The notes: generated from the letters alone by a model not told the origin. Shown: positions 7,966 through 17,304, counted from the first letter of the stretch. The stretch is DNA of 64,000 nt from Kitasatospora sp. GAS204B (GCF_029892155.1 NZ_JARZAG010000014.1:145510-209509); one strand, 5' to 3'. Translations and numbers: made by a program.

Positions 7966-8511
7966 ATGGAGCTGCGCGGTCGGGTCTGGGGAGCTACCGC
8001 ACTCGAGCAAGGCGGTCATTACCCGTGTGACGGCCTCGTGCCGACCCCCTACGAGGGCTGGACGCGCGCCGTGAGTATCGGGGCCCCCACCGTGGTGGTC
8101 TTCCACTGGGTCCAACAGCTGACACTCGCCCCCTACAACCGCGGCCGGGCCAACTCCCCTCTGCGCAGGGGACCGCGACGTCTCAAGGTCGGCCTGGCAG
8201 CGCTGGTCCTGCGGCGCGACTTCTGGGTCTTGGACACCGCCGGCCCCACAGATGTCCAGCAAGTCACCGCCCTGCTCCCCGAGCCCACATGCAGCCGCTA
8301 CGGCCGCATGGCGATCACCTGCACGGTCCAGCCCCAGGACGAGACCGCCCGCCTCGTCATCAAGTTCGACATCGAGAAGAAGGACGGGCTGCAGCACACC
8401 GTCTTCAGGCAGCTGCTGGCATGGGGCGACCTACTCGTGATGCGCAGGCAGCTGCTGAGGCTGAGGCGACTCGCCGAGCGGGATGCGGCACTGTGGCGCT
8501 CAGGCATGTGA
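7966..8511 (+). CDS. hypothetical protein with PYNRGRA motif
   Basis: The 181-aa product starts at ATG 7966 behind TTGGAGG; the open frame extends further upstream but through the terminator. It is mixed alpha/beta with no signal or membrane segment. LAPYNRGRANS near residue 53 resembles PAPYNRGKAEA in the small protein encoded at 57851-58189, and both are followed by an Arg-rich stretch and a W-V motif (FWVLD / LWVVF). The proteins may share a fold. The last 100 residues contain CTVQPQDETARLVIKFDIEK and an Arg/Leu-rich helix. No known function. It ends 71 bp before the Stealth gene and may be co-transcribed with it. Confidence 0.6.
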   Translation: MELRGRVWGATALEQGGHYPCDGLVPTPYEGWTRAVSIGAPTVVVFHWVQQLTLAPYNRGRANSPLRRGPRRLKVGLAALVLRRDFWVLDTAGPTDVQQVTALLPEPTCSRYGRMAITCTVQPQDETARLVIKFDIEKKDGLQHTVFRQLLAWGDLLVMRRQLLRLRRLAERDAALWRSGM

Positions 8512-8582
8512 TGCCCTGGCACGGCCCGAGACTGCTTCACACCTCCTGCTTTCCCACAGCAAGGACGCCCCCGTCTGGAGAG

Positions 8583-10385
8583 ATGATGCGCCGCCTGCGC
8601 CGGGCCCGGCTCGTGAGCCGAGCAATCCTTCGGTGCATCCGCCGGCTTTGGCCGCACACCGCCGTACCGCACCAGCCAGGTGCCAACAGGATCCGCGCGC
8701 GCTGGGCAAGCGCTCCGAACCCTCACGACGACCTGCGCAGCGACGGCAAAGCCCAGGTGCCGCAGAGCAGCCCCAGGCTGATCCACCACGACGGACGGCT
8801 CGCCGAGCTGCGTGACGACCTCCTGTCCGCGGATGTCTTCGTGCGCAACTTCGCCGAAGTCGCCGACGTCCTGGCCACCGCCGGGCTGCGCTTCGCGCCG
8901 ATGCCTGGGCAGGACTGCCGGATCTGCGCCGTGATCGCCCCGGGACAGCGCACCAGGGTCCTGGCAGCTCTCGCGAAAGCCTTCGCCGGGCAACCGGTCT
9001 ACGCCGACCTCCTCGGACACGACGTCACCTTGGGCACCTCACTGGCCGAGCACCTGCCACAAGCCGTACGCGCCCTGGAGTCCCCGCCCACCCACCAGTC
9101 GTTGCCGGAGCTCGGCAACACAGCGCCGCCCGCACCCGCGGTGAAGGTGAAGGGCGTTCGAATCTACCGCCCGGTGGTAACAGGAAGACGCACCCTGGGC
9201 TACGGACCGGAGCACGGCTGCGATCTGGATTTTTGGGACTCGGCCACGCCTTCGCTCGGAGCCATCGCCGCCATCCATGAGCCGCCGTTCGGCTGGTGGC
9301 TGCCGTCCCTGGCATCGGACAGCACACTGCGCATCGGCGAGCGCGACTACCCGGTGCCGGCAGCATTCACCCAACCCCTGCTGGAAGACGTCACCTTCCC
9401 GGTGGACGCGGTAGTCACCTGGGTCGACGACACCGACCAGACCTGGCGCCAGCGCCACAGCCTGGCCCAGGCTCAGGCCCAGCTGTCCGGACACCCACCC
9501 TGCGGGGCCCGCGAGGAGCGTTTCCGCAACCGCGACGAGCTGCGCTACTGCCTGCGCTCGATCGCGATGTACGCCCCGTGGATTCGGCACATCTACCTGG
9601 TCACCGACGATCAGCGACCGACCTGGCTGCAGGCCGAACGCCCAGGGCTCACCGTGGTCTCGCACCGCGAGATCTTCCAGGACCCCACGGCGCTTCCGGT
9701 CTTCAACTCGCACGCGATCGAGTCACAGCTGCACCGCATCGCAGGCCTGGGCGAACACTTCCTCTACTTCAACGACGACGTGTTCTTGGGACGCCCGGTC
9801 AAGCCTGAGCAGTTCTTCCAAGGAAACGGCGTGCCGCTGGTGAACCTCGACTCCCGCATCATTCCGCCAGGTCCAGCCACACCGGAGGACGACAACTACG
9901 TGGCTGTGCTGAAGAACACCAGGGCTCTAGTGGAGCGCGAGTTCGGCCGCTCGACCAGCCGCGCCTTGAGCCACTCCGCCCATCCTCTGCTGCGCAGCCT
10001 GCTGGCAGCGACCGCGGATTCCTTCGCAGCCGAGCTGGTCCAGACCACCCGTTCGGTCTTCCGCTCGCCCAGCGACCTGGCTCCGATCACCCTGGCGGTC
10101 AGCTGCGGCTTCCTCGCCCGCCAGGTCGCCTGGGGCGAGGTCCGTCACCGGCACGTCAACGTGGACTGTTCCACGAACATTGACCACTTGTCCGGCTTGC
10201 TCAAGGCACGGGACATGGACACCTTCTGTCTCAACGACGGCACCGTGCAAAAAGCGCTGCGGGCCCAGCAGGACGAGATGGTTGCCACCTTTCTGGAGGA
10301 CTACTTCCCGGTCCCCGGGCCTTTCGAGCAAGACCGGCCCACGCCTCCCCCACAGCCCGGGGGCTTGGTCGAACGGGGCAGGTGA
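8583..10385 (+). CDS. Stealth-family sugar-1-phosphate transferase (capsule-type)
   Basis: The 600-aa protein has the four conserved Stealth regions. CR1 is FPVDAVVTWVDDTD (residues ~270-283). CR2 spans FRNRDELRYCLRSIAMYAPW, HIYLVTDDQRP and HFLYFNDDVF. CR3 and CR4 follow, up to FLEDYFPVPGPFE. Stealth proteins transfer hexose-1-phosphate in making phosphodiester-linked capsule or teichoic-type polymers. The acidic residues of the WVDD and FNDDVF motifs are intact. The N-terminal ~260 residues are a poorly conserved extension, usual for this family. ATG 8583 (or 8586) follows CTGGAG. With the neighbouring exported and membrane proteins this suggests surface-polymer modification. Confidence 0.85.
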   Translation: MMRRLRRARLVSRAILRCIRRLWPHTAVPHQPGANRIRARWASAPNPHDDLRSDGKAQVPQSSPRLIHHDGRLAELRDDLLSADVFVRNFAEVADVLATAGLRFAPMPGQDCRICAVIAPGQRTRVLAALAKAFAGQPVYADLLGHDVTLGTSLAEHLPQAVRALESPPTHQSLPELGNTAPPAPAVKVKGVRIYRPVVTGRRTLGYGPEHGCDLDFWDSATPSLGAIAAIHEPPFGWWLPSLASDSTLRIGERDYPVPAAFTQPLLEDVTFPVDAVVTWVDDTDQTWRQRHSLAQAQAQLSGHPPCGAREERFRNRDELRYCLRSIAMYAPWIRHIYLVTDDQRPTWLQAERPGLTVVSHREIFQDPTALPVFNSHAIESQLHRIAGLGEHFLYFNDDVFLGRPVKPEQFFQGNGVPLVNLDSRIIPPGPATPEDDNYVAVLKNTRALVEREFGRSTSRALSHSAHPLLRSLLAATADSFAAELVQTTRSVFRSPSDLAPITLAVSCGFLARQVAWGEVRHRHVNVDCSTNIDHLSGLLKARDMDTFCLNDGTVQKALRAQQDEMVATFLEDYFPVPGPFEQDRPTPPPQPGGLVERGR

Positions 10386-10450
10386 CGCATGGGAAAACCA
10401 GCAACTGGCGAAGCCCGCAGGGCCAGTGGCCGCTGAAGCACCCAAGCTCA

Positions 10451-10499
10451 CCAGCTACCGGATAGGTGGCGGGTTGAGGCCCAGAGCGGTGGCCGCCAC
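10451..10499. repeat. copy 1 of a dispersed repeat shared with the sigma-factor gene 3' region
   Basis: Positions 10465-10499 match 49397-49431 with a single mismatch over 35 nt (GGTTGAGGCCCAGAGCGGTG core), and weaker similarity extends to 10451. In the sigma-factor gene this stretch encodes VAATALGLNSPP on the minus strand. Here the same strand reads VAATALGLNPPPIR then a stop, so it is a fragment of the 3' end of a paralogous gene. The repeat stops exactly where transposase homology begins (10500). Confidence 0.75.
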
Positions 10500-11156
10500 G
10501 GCGACCTCGCCGACGCCGGCCGGCTGCCCGACCAGGAACTCGTCGACGCCGACTACGTGAGTGTCGACCACATCCTGGCCGCCCGGGCACTGCACGAAGT
10601 CGAGCGGATCGGCCCGCTGCCTCCGGACTCCGCCTGGCAGGCCCACGGCCCCGAGGACTTCGACCTCACCCGCTTCACCATCGACTGGGAGCATCAGAAC
10701 GTCATCTGCCCCAACGGAGCTGCCAGCCGCAACTGGAGGGACGCCAGCAGCGCCGACGGCCTGCCAATCGTCCAGGTGCCGTCAAAATGCCCGACTGCGG
10801 GCCCTGCCCCGACCGGCCCTGGTGCACCCGCCACCAACGCCCGAGGCCTGACCTTCCGGGACCAGCCACAGTTCGAGGCCCAGCGTCGCATCCGCGAAGA
10901 ACAGGCCACCGAGGCCTGGCGCGATCAGTACGCCACCCGCTCCGGCGTCGAGGGCACCATGGCGCAGGCCTCCCACCGCTGCGACGTCCACCACGCCCGC
11001 TACCGAGGTCTGGCCAAGGTCCACCTGCAGCACGTCCTCACCGCGATGGCCCTCAACCTCGTCCGCGTAGACGCCTGGCTCACCGGAACCCCACCCGGCA
11101 GCAGTTGGACCTCGCGACTCACCGAACTGCGCCAGTCACTCGCCCTCGCTGTGTGA
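10500..11156 (+). pseudogene. IS1182-type transposase fragment
   Basis: From 10500 the frame reads DLADAGRLPDQELVDADYV and continues without interruption to the stop. It carries IGPLPPDSAWQA, DFDLTRFTIDWEHQ, RGLTFRDQPQFEAQ and the C-terminal block SGVEGTMAQASH ... RYRGLAKVHLQHVLTAMALN typical of IS1182-type transposases. The catalytic N-terminal half is missing; the fragment begins at the edge of the 49-bp repeat. The cysteine pair expected in the middle is degenerate. A second, shorter fragment of the same type lies at 54111-54410 on the other strand. Confidence 0.8.
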
Positions 11157-11677
11157 ATTGGCCAGCAGAGCCCTCAGCGGGGGTACTTCAAGCGGCGCGT
11201 CGCCCGTAACATCGGGCTGCTGCACACCCACGCAGGGGCACCCAAAGCCGCACGGCGAGCGCTGCAAGTGACGAACCAGCAACGCCATGTAGCCAGCCTG
11301 GCAAACCGGCATGTACGCTGCGCTCGTTGCCGTGGGCGGAACAAAGGCGGGGGTCCGGTCGCCTTCCGTGGGGGAATCACGACCGGACCCGGACGCGTAC
11401 CGCCCGGCTCGACCGCTGCCTCGTGGGGGAGACGGCGACAGAGCCGATCGATCCGGCGGCACGGTCCGGCCGTCGTCTCGTGGGGAGCGCGGCCGGACCA
11501 CCACTTGCTATCTGCTGTCATACCCGCAGGCGTGGGAGTCCCTGCATGCCCCAAGCCTCAATCAGATAACCATTTTCCCAAGCCGGGACAGGGCGGAGCG
11601 CACCTGACCAAGCTGTACAACCAGTCCGATCCCTCTCCTGGAAAGCCGCCCGTGGACAGATGCCTGGCCGCAGCAGG
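11157..11677. other. gene-free stretch between transposase scrap and phospholipase D
   Basis: No supported gene. Three loosely similar CGTGGGG-containing blocks occur at about 11367, 11422 and 11479, with unequal spacing and divergent flanks; they do not form an array. Otherwise nothing is seen. Confidence 0.4.
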
Positions 11678-13321
11678 TCAGGCAGAGCAGATCCCCCGCT
11701 TGTAGTCGACCGTCGCAGCCGCCTGGGAGTACTGCCACTGGGGCGTGAGGAGCACGGCGTCGAGCTGGGAGGCCGCTGCCGGAGCCTCCACGATGTAGCC
11801 GAAGTCCTGCAGCCAGACCGGGTAGAGGTTCTTGGAGCCGATGTAGAAGGCCGAACTGTCCACGGATACAAGCTTGGTGTGCAGAGCGTAGGAGTGACCG
11901 TCGGCCCAGGTGGGATCCGCAGCCGCGCGCAGCGGAGCGAGCTGCAGGTTCTGACACATCGCCGCGTTCGCACTCGACGCGTGAGCGGTGATGGCGGTCA
12001 GCCGGTTGCGCAGCAGGTCGGTGATCTCGGTCAGCGACTTCATGTTGGAGTACCCGCTGCCGAAGCTGCCGCCGGAGTCCGGGGTGCTGACGACGATGCG
12101 GACCTTCACCCCAGCGGCGAGCTTGGCGGCGAGCAGGTCGTAGAGGCGGATGTCGTAGCGAGGCAAAGGCGGGCAGAGGCCGTTGAGGTCCTGCTGGGAG
12201 ATCTCGATGTGACTCGTGGCGCTTGCGATCAGCGCGCGCAGGGCGCTCTCCTCGGGGTTGACCGTTTCGTAGTCGCGGTCCTGGTTGGTGTTGTCGTGCA
12301 AGGTGATCGGGCCGCACCTACTGTCGGTGGCGAGCGGCGGGAGCGGGCGGTAGGTAGAGGTCGGGTCGACGTCCTTGATACCGACTCCCAGTCCTCCGAT
12401 GGCGATCACCGGCACATCGCCTGCGGGTGGAGCGGGAGTCGGATTGCGGTCCTTCTCCAGAGTCGGCTGGCAGGCGGCGCCGTTGGAGGAGGCGAACCAG
12501 GCGGCCGAGAAGATTCCCGTGTTCCGGCAGGTCCAGGTCCACAGGGTGTCGAGGTAGGCGCCGGCGGAGGACGCGGCGGGGCCGACCAGCGCGAGGTCAA
12601 CGTCGGTGACCGGGTGCGCGGTGTTGATGTAGTCACCTGTCCAGCTGTTGATGCCGCCAGTGATGACGCTCCGCCCATCGACCACCAGCAGCTTCGAGTG
12701 GTTCCACGACAAGGCGGTCTTCGCGGTGGTCATCGACGCGACGTTGAGCGTGATGCGCGCGGCCGCCCGGCCTAACTTCCTGACCAGCTCATCGCGGTAG
12801 GCGGAGGGCAGCACGGTGGCATGGGCGATCGGTGCGGCGCCGACCAGGATGCGGACCTGGAGCGTGCTGCCGGCCTCCGCCGCGGCTTTGAGCCCGGTGA
12901 CGATCGCGTCCTCGAACGGTCCGTCGGGGAAAGGTGCGAGTGTGGAGACGTCGACCGTGCGGGTCGCATGCGCGATGTTCTCGGTCGTCTTAGCGAGCAG
13001 CCGTTGGGTTCCGGGGCGCTGGGCGCAGGTCGCGTCACCCCAGCAGCCGGGGGTCTGCAGCAGCCATCCCGTCGGATCTCCGGCGGTGGTATCGAGGTTG
13101 TTGCCCGAGGTACGTTGCCAAGCGGATCCTTCGAGGCCAGGGGAGACTTGATGAAGCGTCTGCTGGATGGCGTCCAGGTGCGGGGTGGTGGAGGAAAAGG
13201 AACGCACGGGGCGGGAGACCGAGGCGGAGGCGGGCGTGGCGGCCTGTGCGGCGAGGACCGCGGCCAGGGCCAGGGCGGATGGGGTGAGCGGGCGGAGGCG
13301 ATGGCCTCGGCGACTGAACAT
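11678..13321 (-). CDS. pld: secreted phospholipase D
   Basis: The 547-aa precursor has a signal peptide (residues 1-33, ending ATPASASV). Two HKD motifs follow: SWNHSKLLVVDGRSVITGG (about residue 210) and ALHTKLVSVDSSAFYIGSKN (about residue 475), each with H-x-K-x4-D. Length, spacing and the WLQDFGYIVEAP sequence match Streptomyces extracellular phospholipase D, which hydrolyses or transphosphatidylates phosphatidylcholine through a phospho-histidine intermediate. The cysteines around CWGDATC, CRNTG and CPPL fit disulfides of that family. It is monocistronic. Upstream, two adjacent 11-nt direct repeats at 13445-13466 may be a regulator site. Confidence 0.93.
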   Translation of the reverse strand: MFSRRGHRLRPLTPSALALAAVLAAQAATPASASVSRPVRSFSSTTPHLDAIQQTLHQVSPGLEGSAWQRTSGNNLDTTAGDPTGWLLQTPGCWGDATCAQRPGTQRLLAKTTENIAHATRTVDVSTLAPFPDGPFEDAIVTGLKAAAEAGSTLQVRILVGAAPIAHATVLPSAYRDELVRKLGRAAARITLNVASMTTAKTALSWNHSKLLVVDGRSVITGGINSWTGDYINTAHPVTDVDLALVGPAASSAGAYLDTLWTWTCRNTGIFSAAWFASSNGAACQPTLEKDRNPTPAPPAGDVPVIAIGGLGVGIKDVDPTSTYRPLPPLATDSRCGPITLHDNTNQDRDYETVNPEESALRALIASATSHIEISQQDLNGLCPPLPRYDIRLYDLLAAKLAAGVKVRIVVSTPDSGGSFGSGYSNMKSLTEITDLLRNRLTAITAHASSANAAMCQNLQLAPLRAAADPTWADGHSYALHTKLVSVDSSAFYIGSKNLYPVWLQDFGYIVEAPAAASQLDAVLLTPQWQYSQAAATVDYKRGICSA

Positions 13322-14492
13322 GGCGACGTCCTCTCAGAAATGACGGCTGGTGGGCCTCGTGGGACTGTGGGGCTGGCAGGTCGCCTGGGGCGGCGCACAG
13401 TCCGACTCGCCCACCCGCCACGCAGACATTTCCCATAGAATTATCAGACTTGACTGAGGCTTGACCTCTGTCCAGGGAAAACCTGACAAGCTTTAGCACT
13501 TGACGGGGCGGCGGATTGACGCCGGCCGCCGATCGGCATTCTGGCATCGGACACTCCACGTCCCGCCTAGCTGCGCCAGGCGCCCGGATGGTAGCTCGAA
13601 GGCCGGAACGACAGCGCATCGAGCGTGTCGGGCGCCCCCTCACCATCCCTGTCCGCAGCACATTCAGCGCCACGCCGGCGAAGGGACAACCTGTTTAGCG
13701 AGCGTGCGATCGACGGGCGCACCCAGTCCCGTCGGACACCACAGCGAGCACAGCACGCGTCAGCAGTTCGGGTCCGAGGCAGGCTAGTTCGGACATCAGC
13801 CCGACCTACGCCCACAAGCACGAGGACCGGGCCAGCAGCTCGCCGCCCCGGCGACGGTCGGGCTCAGCCATAGATGCGGCAGCAGGTGGCCGCTGCCACA
13901 ATTGCCTGCTTCGAGAGTTGAGCTCACGCCCTCCAACTGAGGCCTGATATTTGGTGACTGAGGGCCAGGCGGTGAAGCCTGGCTCCGCAGCGCGGGACAC
14001 CTCGGCTCTTCCGGGCGGCAACCGTCCCCCGCTTTCTCTGAGCATCACCGAGTGGCAGATCCGGAGACAGCTGCCTGGCGGAACCCGCCTTGCTGTCAAG
14101 GCTCCGCAGGAGAAGCAGGCGCGCGCCCAGGTACGCCGGTCGACCAGCGGCATCGGGGCTGGACGCACGAGGAGGGGCTCGACCGGCCCTCGCAGCCGCG
14201 CTGAGCTGGGACGGATGAGTCGAGAAACGTAACGACCCATGGGCCAAAATACGTCATCGTGAGCAGCATTGACCTAGACTCGGTGGCCGAACCAGCAGCT
14301 CGGGCAGCCAGTGAAGCGCATAAAAACAATTTGGTAACTACTCATCATACGTCACCTCCGTTATGAATTTTTACGCACCAAGTCAGCAATGCCGCGTGAT
14401 TGCACCTATCGAGAGGGCCAGGAATGCCTGATGGGCACGCCGGATTGGGGGCGTGATAAGCACTCCTGATCCGGACCCTTGTGGAGCTGAGC
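13322..14492. other. gene-free stretch, partly AT-rich
   Basis: Beyond the phospholipase D upstream repeats I see no supported gene. Bases 14250-14400 are markedly AT-richer than the surroundings and lead into a block (about 14405-14492) that is nearly identical to 51922-52010 upstream of the paralogous gene at 52011. That conserved leader is the only recognisable element. Confidence 0.45.
13445..13466 (-). promoter_or_regulatory. two adjacent 11-nt direct repeats upstream of phospholipase D
   Basis: On the minus strand the sequence reads GTCAAGCCTCA directly followed by GTCAAGTCTGA, then ATAATTCTATG. The 11-nt period of GTCAAG-type units recalls the direct-repeat units of PhoP (PHO-box) sites in Streptomyces, whose targets include secreted phospho-hydrolases, although the consensus GTTCACC is not matched well. 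It lies about 125 bp upstream of the start. The regulatory role is inference only. Confidence 0.35.
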
Positions 14493-15050
14493 ATGGAACG
14501 AGGTCATTCGCCCGCAACCCGGCTGGCGTTCGCCCTGGAGCGCCTGGACGCCACAGCAGCTCTGCTTGACACCCTCGACGAACAGATCCACCGCGCTGAG
14601 GCCGAACTCAGGCAGCCCTCGCCTCAAACCGCAGCCGCCCCCACAGCCCTGCAGCGCCTCAACGACCTTAACGAATGGCACATCCTACGCCGACGCCTGT
14701 CCAATACCTACGCCAAACAGGCGTACGAAGCGCTGGTGAGCTGCCTGGATGCAGGCCAAGGGCCGCACGCGTCGGCCGTACGAGGAGGCGGCCCGATGGG
14801 CTTCTGGTTTCAGCCGCCGTCACTTGGCACCGGGCTCCGCGAGGACGAAGTGCGCATCGAGGCGGCCCGACAGCGCGTGCTCGAGGCGCTCCAAGCAGCG
14901 CAGGCCCCCGCTGCTTCATCACCTGCCTGCCCCTCATCATCCGACAGCCAGGACGCGGCACAGGAGCTGGCATGGCAGCTGCCCGACCGTCTCCGCCGGT
15001 ACGCGGAGACCATTCGGGCCGTCTTGACGGGCCTCCAGAAGGCACCGTAG
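14493..15050 (+). CDS. hypothetical helical protein, copy 1 of a duplicated gene
   Basis: The 185-aa protein starts at ATG 14493 behind GTGGAGC. It opens MERGHSPATRLAFALERLD and contains ILRRRLSNTYAKQAYEAL, a GFWFQPP segment and a final helix ELAWQLPDRLRRYAET. It looks largely alpha-helical and cytoplasmic, with no known domain. The gene at 52011-52592 is a clear paralogue: the first ~60 residues and the SNTYA-QAYE and LAWQLPDRLR-YA blocks are shared, and about 90 bp upstream are also nearly identical. The two copies are 37 kb apart in the same orientation. Confidence 0.7.
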   Translation: MERGHSPATRLAFALERLDATAALLDTLDEQIHRAEAELRQPSPQTAAAPTALQRLNDLNEWHILRRRLSNTYAKQAYEALVSCLDAGQGPHASAVRGGGPMGFWFQPPSLGTGLREDEVRIEAARQRVLEALQAAQAPAASSPACPSSSDSQDAAQELAWQLPDRLRRYAETIRAVLTGLQKAP

Positions 15051-15895
15051 CGGCGACGGGGCGTGCGGGGAGACGTCCGTGGGCACAAGGCAGGGACGCA
15101 GGTCCGAGCGTGGGACACCCAGCCCGCCTTCGATCCGGTCGCCCTCGGCAGCGGCCCGCCCATGCTGCTTGAACGAAACCGGGCGAGCGTGAGGCACCCA
15201 CGGCCCGGGATCGGGCGGACCCTCTGGTCCGGTGCACTTCCTCCACGACCCGGCTCGGCCGTGTCACCCTGACGCCGGGTCCGTTTTGCCCGGGCCGACG
15301 CTCTGAACAGCCCCTCTACCCGGCCCCGAGCACCTCTGTGAGTGCGTTGACGGGATGGCGGTGTGGTGCGCCACGCCGTCTCAGCGTGCGTGGTAAACGC
15401 GCACAATACACACGCGCTCGTCACACGGATACACGGGATGCGACGCGATCAGGCGCGGACGGATCGCATCTCCCAGGCGGGCGCGTCCGGACCCGTGCCA
15501 GCCAAGCATGTCAGTGTCGGGCCCGGCAGGGCACCCAGGCGGGTCGAGGCGGTGTGCGACAAGTCAAGCGCCTGGCGGACCGGGGCTGGCCGTGGAGCAA
15601 CCTCAGCATCGGCGCACTCCGCCTCGCAGGCGCCCACGGCATCGCTCCCGCCCTGCGACACGACACCAGAGACCCGCAGCGACCACTCGCCATACGCGGG
15701 CTCAGGTGCTCGCAGACCGGACATCCCGCAACTTGCCGAGCCCTGGGAGCCATGCGCCACCAGCTCTTACGACGAAAGACTGTGGGCATGCACCCACCAA
15801 AGCCTACGCCACAGCGGACCGTAAGCGAGTAGACACCACCGCAGCAGATTACAGATATTGATGGCTGCCCATATCCGACAAGGAAGTTGAAGCAT
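15051..15895. other. gene-free stretch before the PaaK/LuxE-like gene
   Basis: Several overlapping open frames exist but none has a ribosome site, motif or regular codon pattern. Nothing identifiable; it may hold the promoter of the 15896 gene near its right end, where the sequence becomes AT-richer (15840-15890). Confidence 0.4.
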
Positions 15896-17182
15896 GTGAA
15901 TAAGCCTCAGGTGGCTGACTTAGTCCAGTTCGCCCGCGATCACTCACCGTTCTACCAAGCACTGTATGCCGACATTCCAGTGGGCATCGACGACCTCGCT
16001 GCCCTGCCCCTGATCGACCACGCGACGTTCTGGGCCGCCCACGGGCCGCAGCACAGCCAGGTCCTGACGGCACCGCATACCGACGGGATCGTGTTCAAGA
16101 CCGGCGGGACCACCGGGGCACCACGAGTGTCGCTCTACACCCGAACGGAGTGGCGCCAGATGAGCCGCCGGTTCGCCAAAGGGCTACCCGCCACCGGACT
16201 GCGCGCCGGCGACCGCGTGGCAAACCTCTTCTACGCGGGAGAGCTCTACTCCAGCTTCGTATTCACTCTGAACCTCCTCCAGGAGGCGTCACTGCCCACC
16301 GTCCAGTTGCCGATCGGCGGTGCCGCCCCTGTGCAGGCCACGGTTGCCGCCCTGCGGGACTTCGATGCCACCGTGCTCGCCGCGCCCCCCACCTCCCTGC
16401 ACCGCCTGGCCCGGCATGTCACACAGACCGTCGGCACACTGCCGAGGATCCGTCTGCTGCTCTTCAGTGGCGAGGCCTTCTACGACGACCAGCTCACCCT
16501 GCTGGCCCAGGCCTTTCCCGGAGCCGTTGTCCGCTCGATCGGGTACGCGAGCGTGGACGCCGGCATCTTGGCCGGCCCTGTGGCCCGGGAGAACGACACC
16601 CGAGTCCACCAGGTCTTCGGCCCTGACAAGGTAGTGGAGCTGCTGGACACCGAGACCGGCGAGCCGATCGAGGAGCCGGGCCGGAGCGGGCGGGTGGTGG
16701 CCACCGACCTGGTGCGGCGCCTGATGCCGATCATCCGCTACCCCGTCGGCGACCTGGCCCAGTGGGTGGACTACCCCCGGCGCCGACTGCGACTGCTGGG
16801 ACGCGCTGAAGAGGGAGCACGGGTGGGCCCGGTCACGCTGTACCTGGATGACTTGCGCACCCTGGTGAAAGAGAGCGACGTGCAAGGGCGCGTCAGCGAG
16901 GTGCAGGTGGTCCTGCGCCACCGCGAGGCCCGCGACGAACTCGTGCTGCGCCTGGCCCACACGGCCAAAATGGTAGAGCTGGCCGTGGCAGCGCAGCAGG
17001 CGCGCCGCGCTATCGAGAACGCCCTCGCCAGGCGTCTCGCCGTGGAGAGGCCGATGTTCACCGATCACGTGGAGCGCGGCGTCATCCACCCGTTGGCGGT
17101 GGAGTGGGTGAGCCTCGAGGAGTTGGCGGTCAATGCACGCACCGGCAAACTCGTCCGGCTCGTAGACGAGCGCGGGCACTGA
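15896..17182 (+). CDS. PaaK/LuxE-like adenylate-forming enzyme
   Basis: The 428-aa enzyme starts at GTG 15896 behind AAGGAAG (TTG 15887 is too close to that site). The fold is the phenylacetate-CoA ligase / LuxE branch of the ANL superfamily. The phosphate loop is FKTGGTTGAPRVSLYT, with an A5-like GYASVDAG and IIRYPVGDLAQWVDYPRR as the A7/A8 region, and a short C-terminal domain to residue 428. It activates a carboxylic acid as acyl-AMP, probably transferring to CoA or a protein thiol. The GY-SVDAG block closely matches the C-terminal half of the LuxC-LuxE fusion at 18270-20861, so the two may share substrate type. Codon 9 is the rare TTA (15920-15922), implying bldA dependence. Confidence 0.75.
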   Translation: MNKPQVADLVQFARDHSPFYQALYADIPVGIDDLAALPLIDHATFWAAHGPQHSQVLTAPHTDGIVFKTGGTTGAPRVSLYTRTEWRQMSRRFAKGLPATGLRAGDRVANLFYAGELYSSFVFTLNLLQEASLPTVQLPIGGAAPVQATVAALRDFDATVLAAPPTSLHRLARHVTQTVGTLPRIRLLLFSGEAFYDDQLTLLAQAFPGAVVRSIGYASVDAGILAGPVARENDTRVHQVFGPDKVVELLDTETGEPIEEPGRSGRVVATDLVRRLMPIIRYPVGDLAQWVDYPRRRLRLLGRAEEGARVGPVTLYLDDLRTLVKESDVQGRVSEVQVVLRHREARDELVLRLAHTAKMVELAVAAQQARRAIENALARRLAVERPMFTDHVERGVIHPLAVEWVSLEELAVNARTGKLVRLVDERGH

Positions 17183-17250
17183 CGCCGCGTCACGCAACGA
17201 TGGCCGCGTGCGCGGTGAGTGACACAGCATACGGACCCGTAGGCCATAGC

Positions 17251-17287
17251 AGCTGGCCGACGCCCACGGCCCGGGCGTCGGCCAGCT
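17251..17287. terminator. bidirectional hairpin between convergent genes
   Basis: Arms AGCTGGCCGACGCC (17251-17264) and GGCGTCGGCCAGCT (17274-17287) are perfectly complementary around a 9-nt loop. It lies between the stop of the 15.9-kb adenylating enzyme and the stop of the convergent membrane-protein gene, so it probably terminates both. Confidence 0.75.
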
Positions 17288-17304
17288 TCAGGACACTGCA
17301 GGCC

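Noticed and set aside
11360..11490. Three CGTGGGG-containing blocks spaced 55 and 57 nt, looking like a short CRISPR array
   Set aside because: The blocks diverge outside seven to ten bases, spacing is unequal, and no cas gene is in the window.
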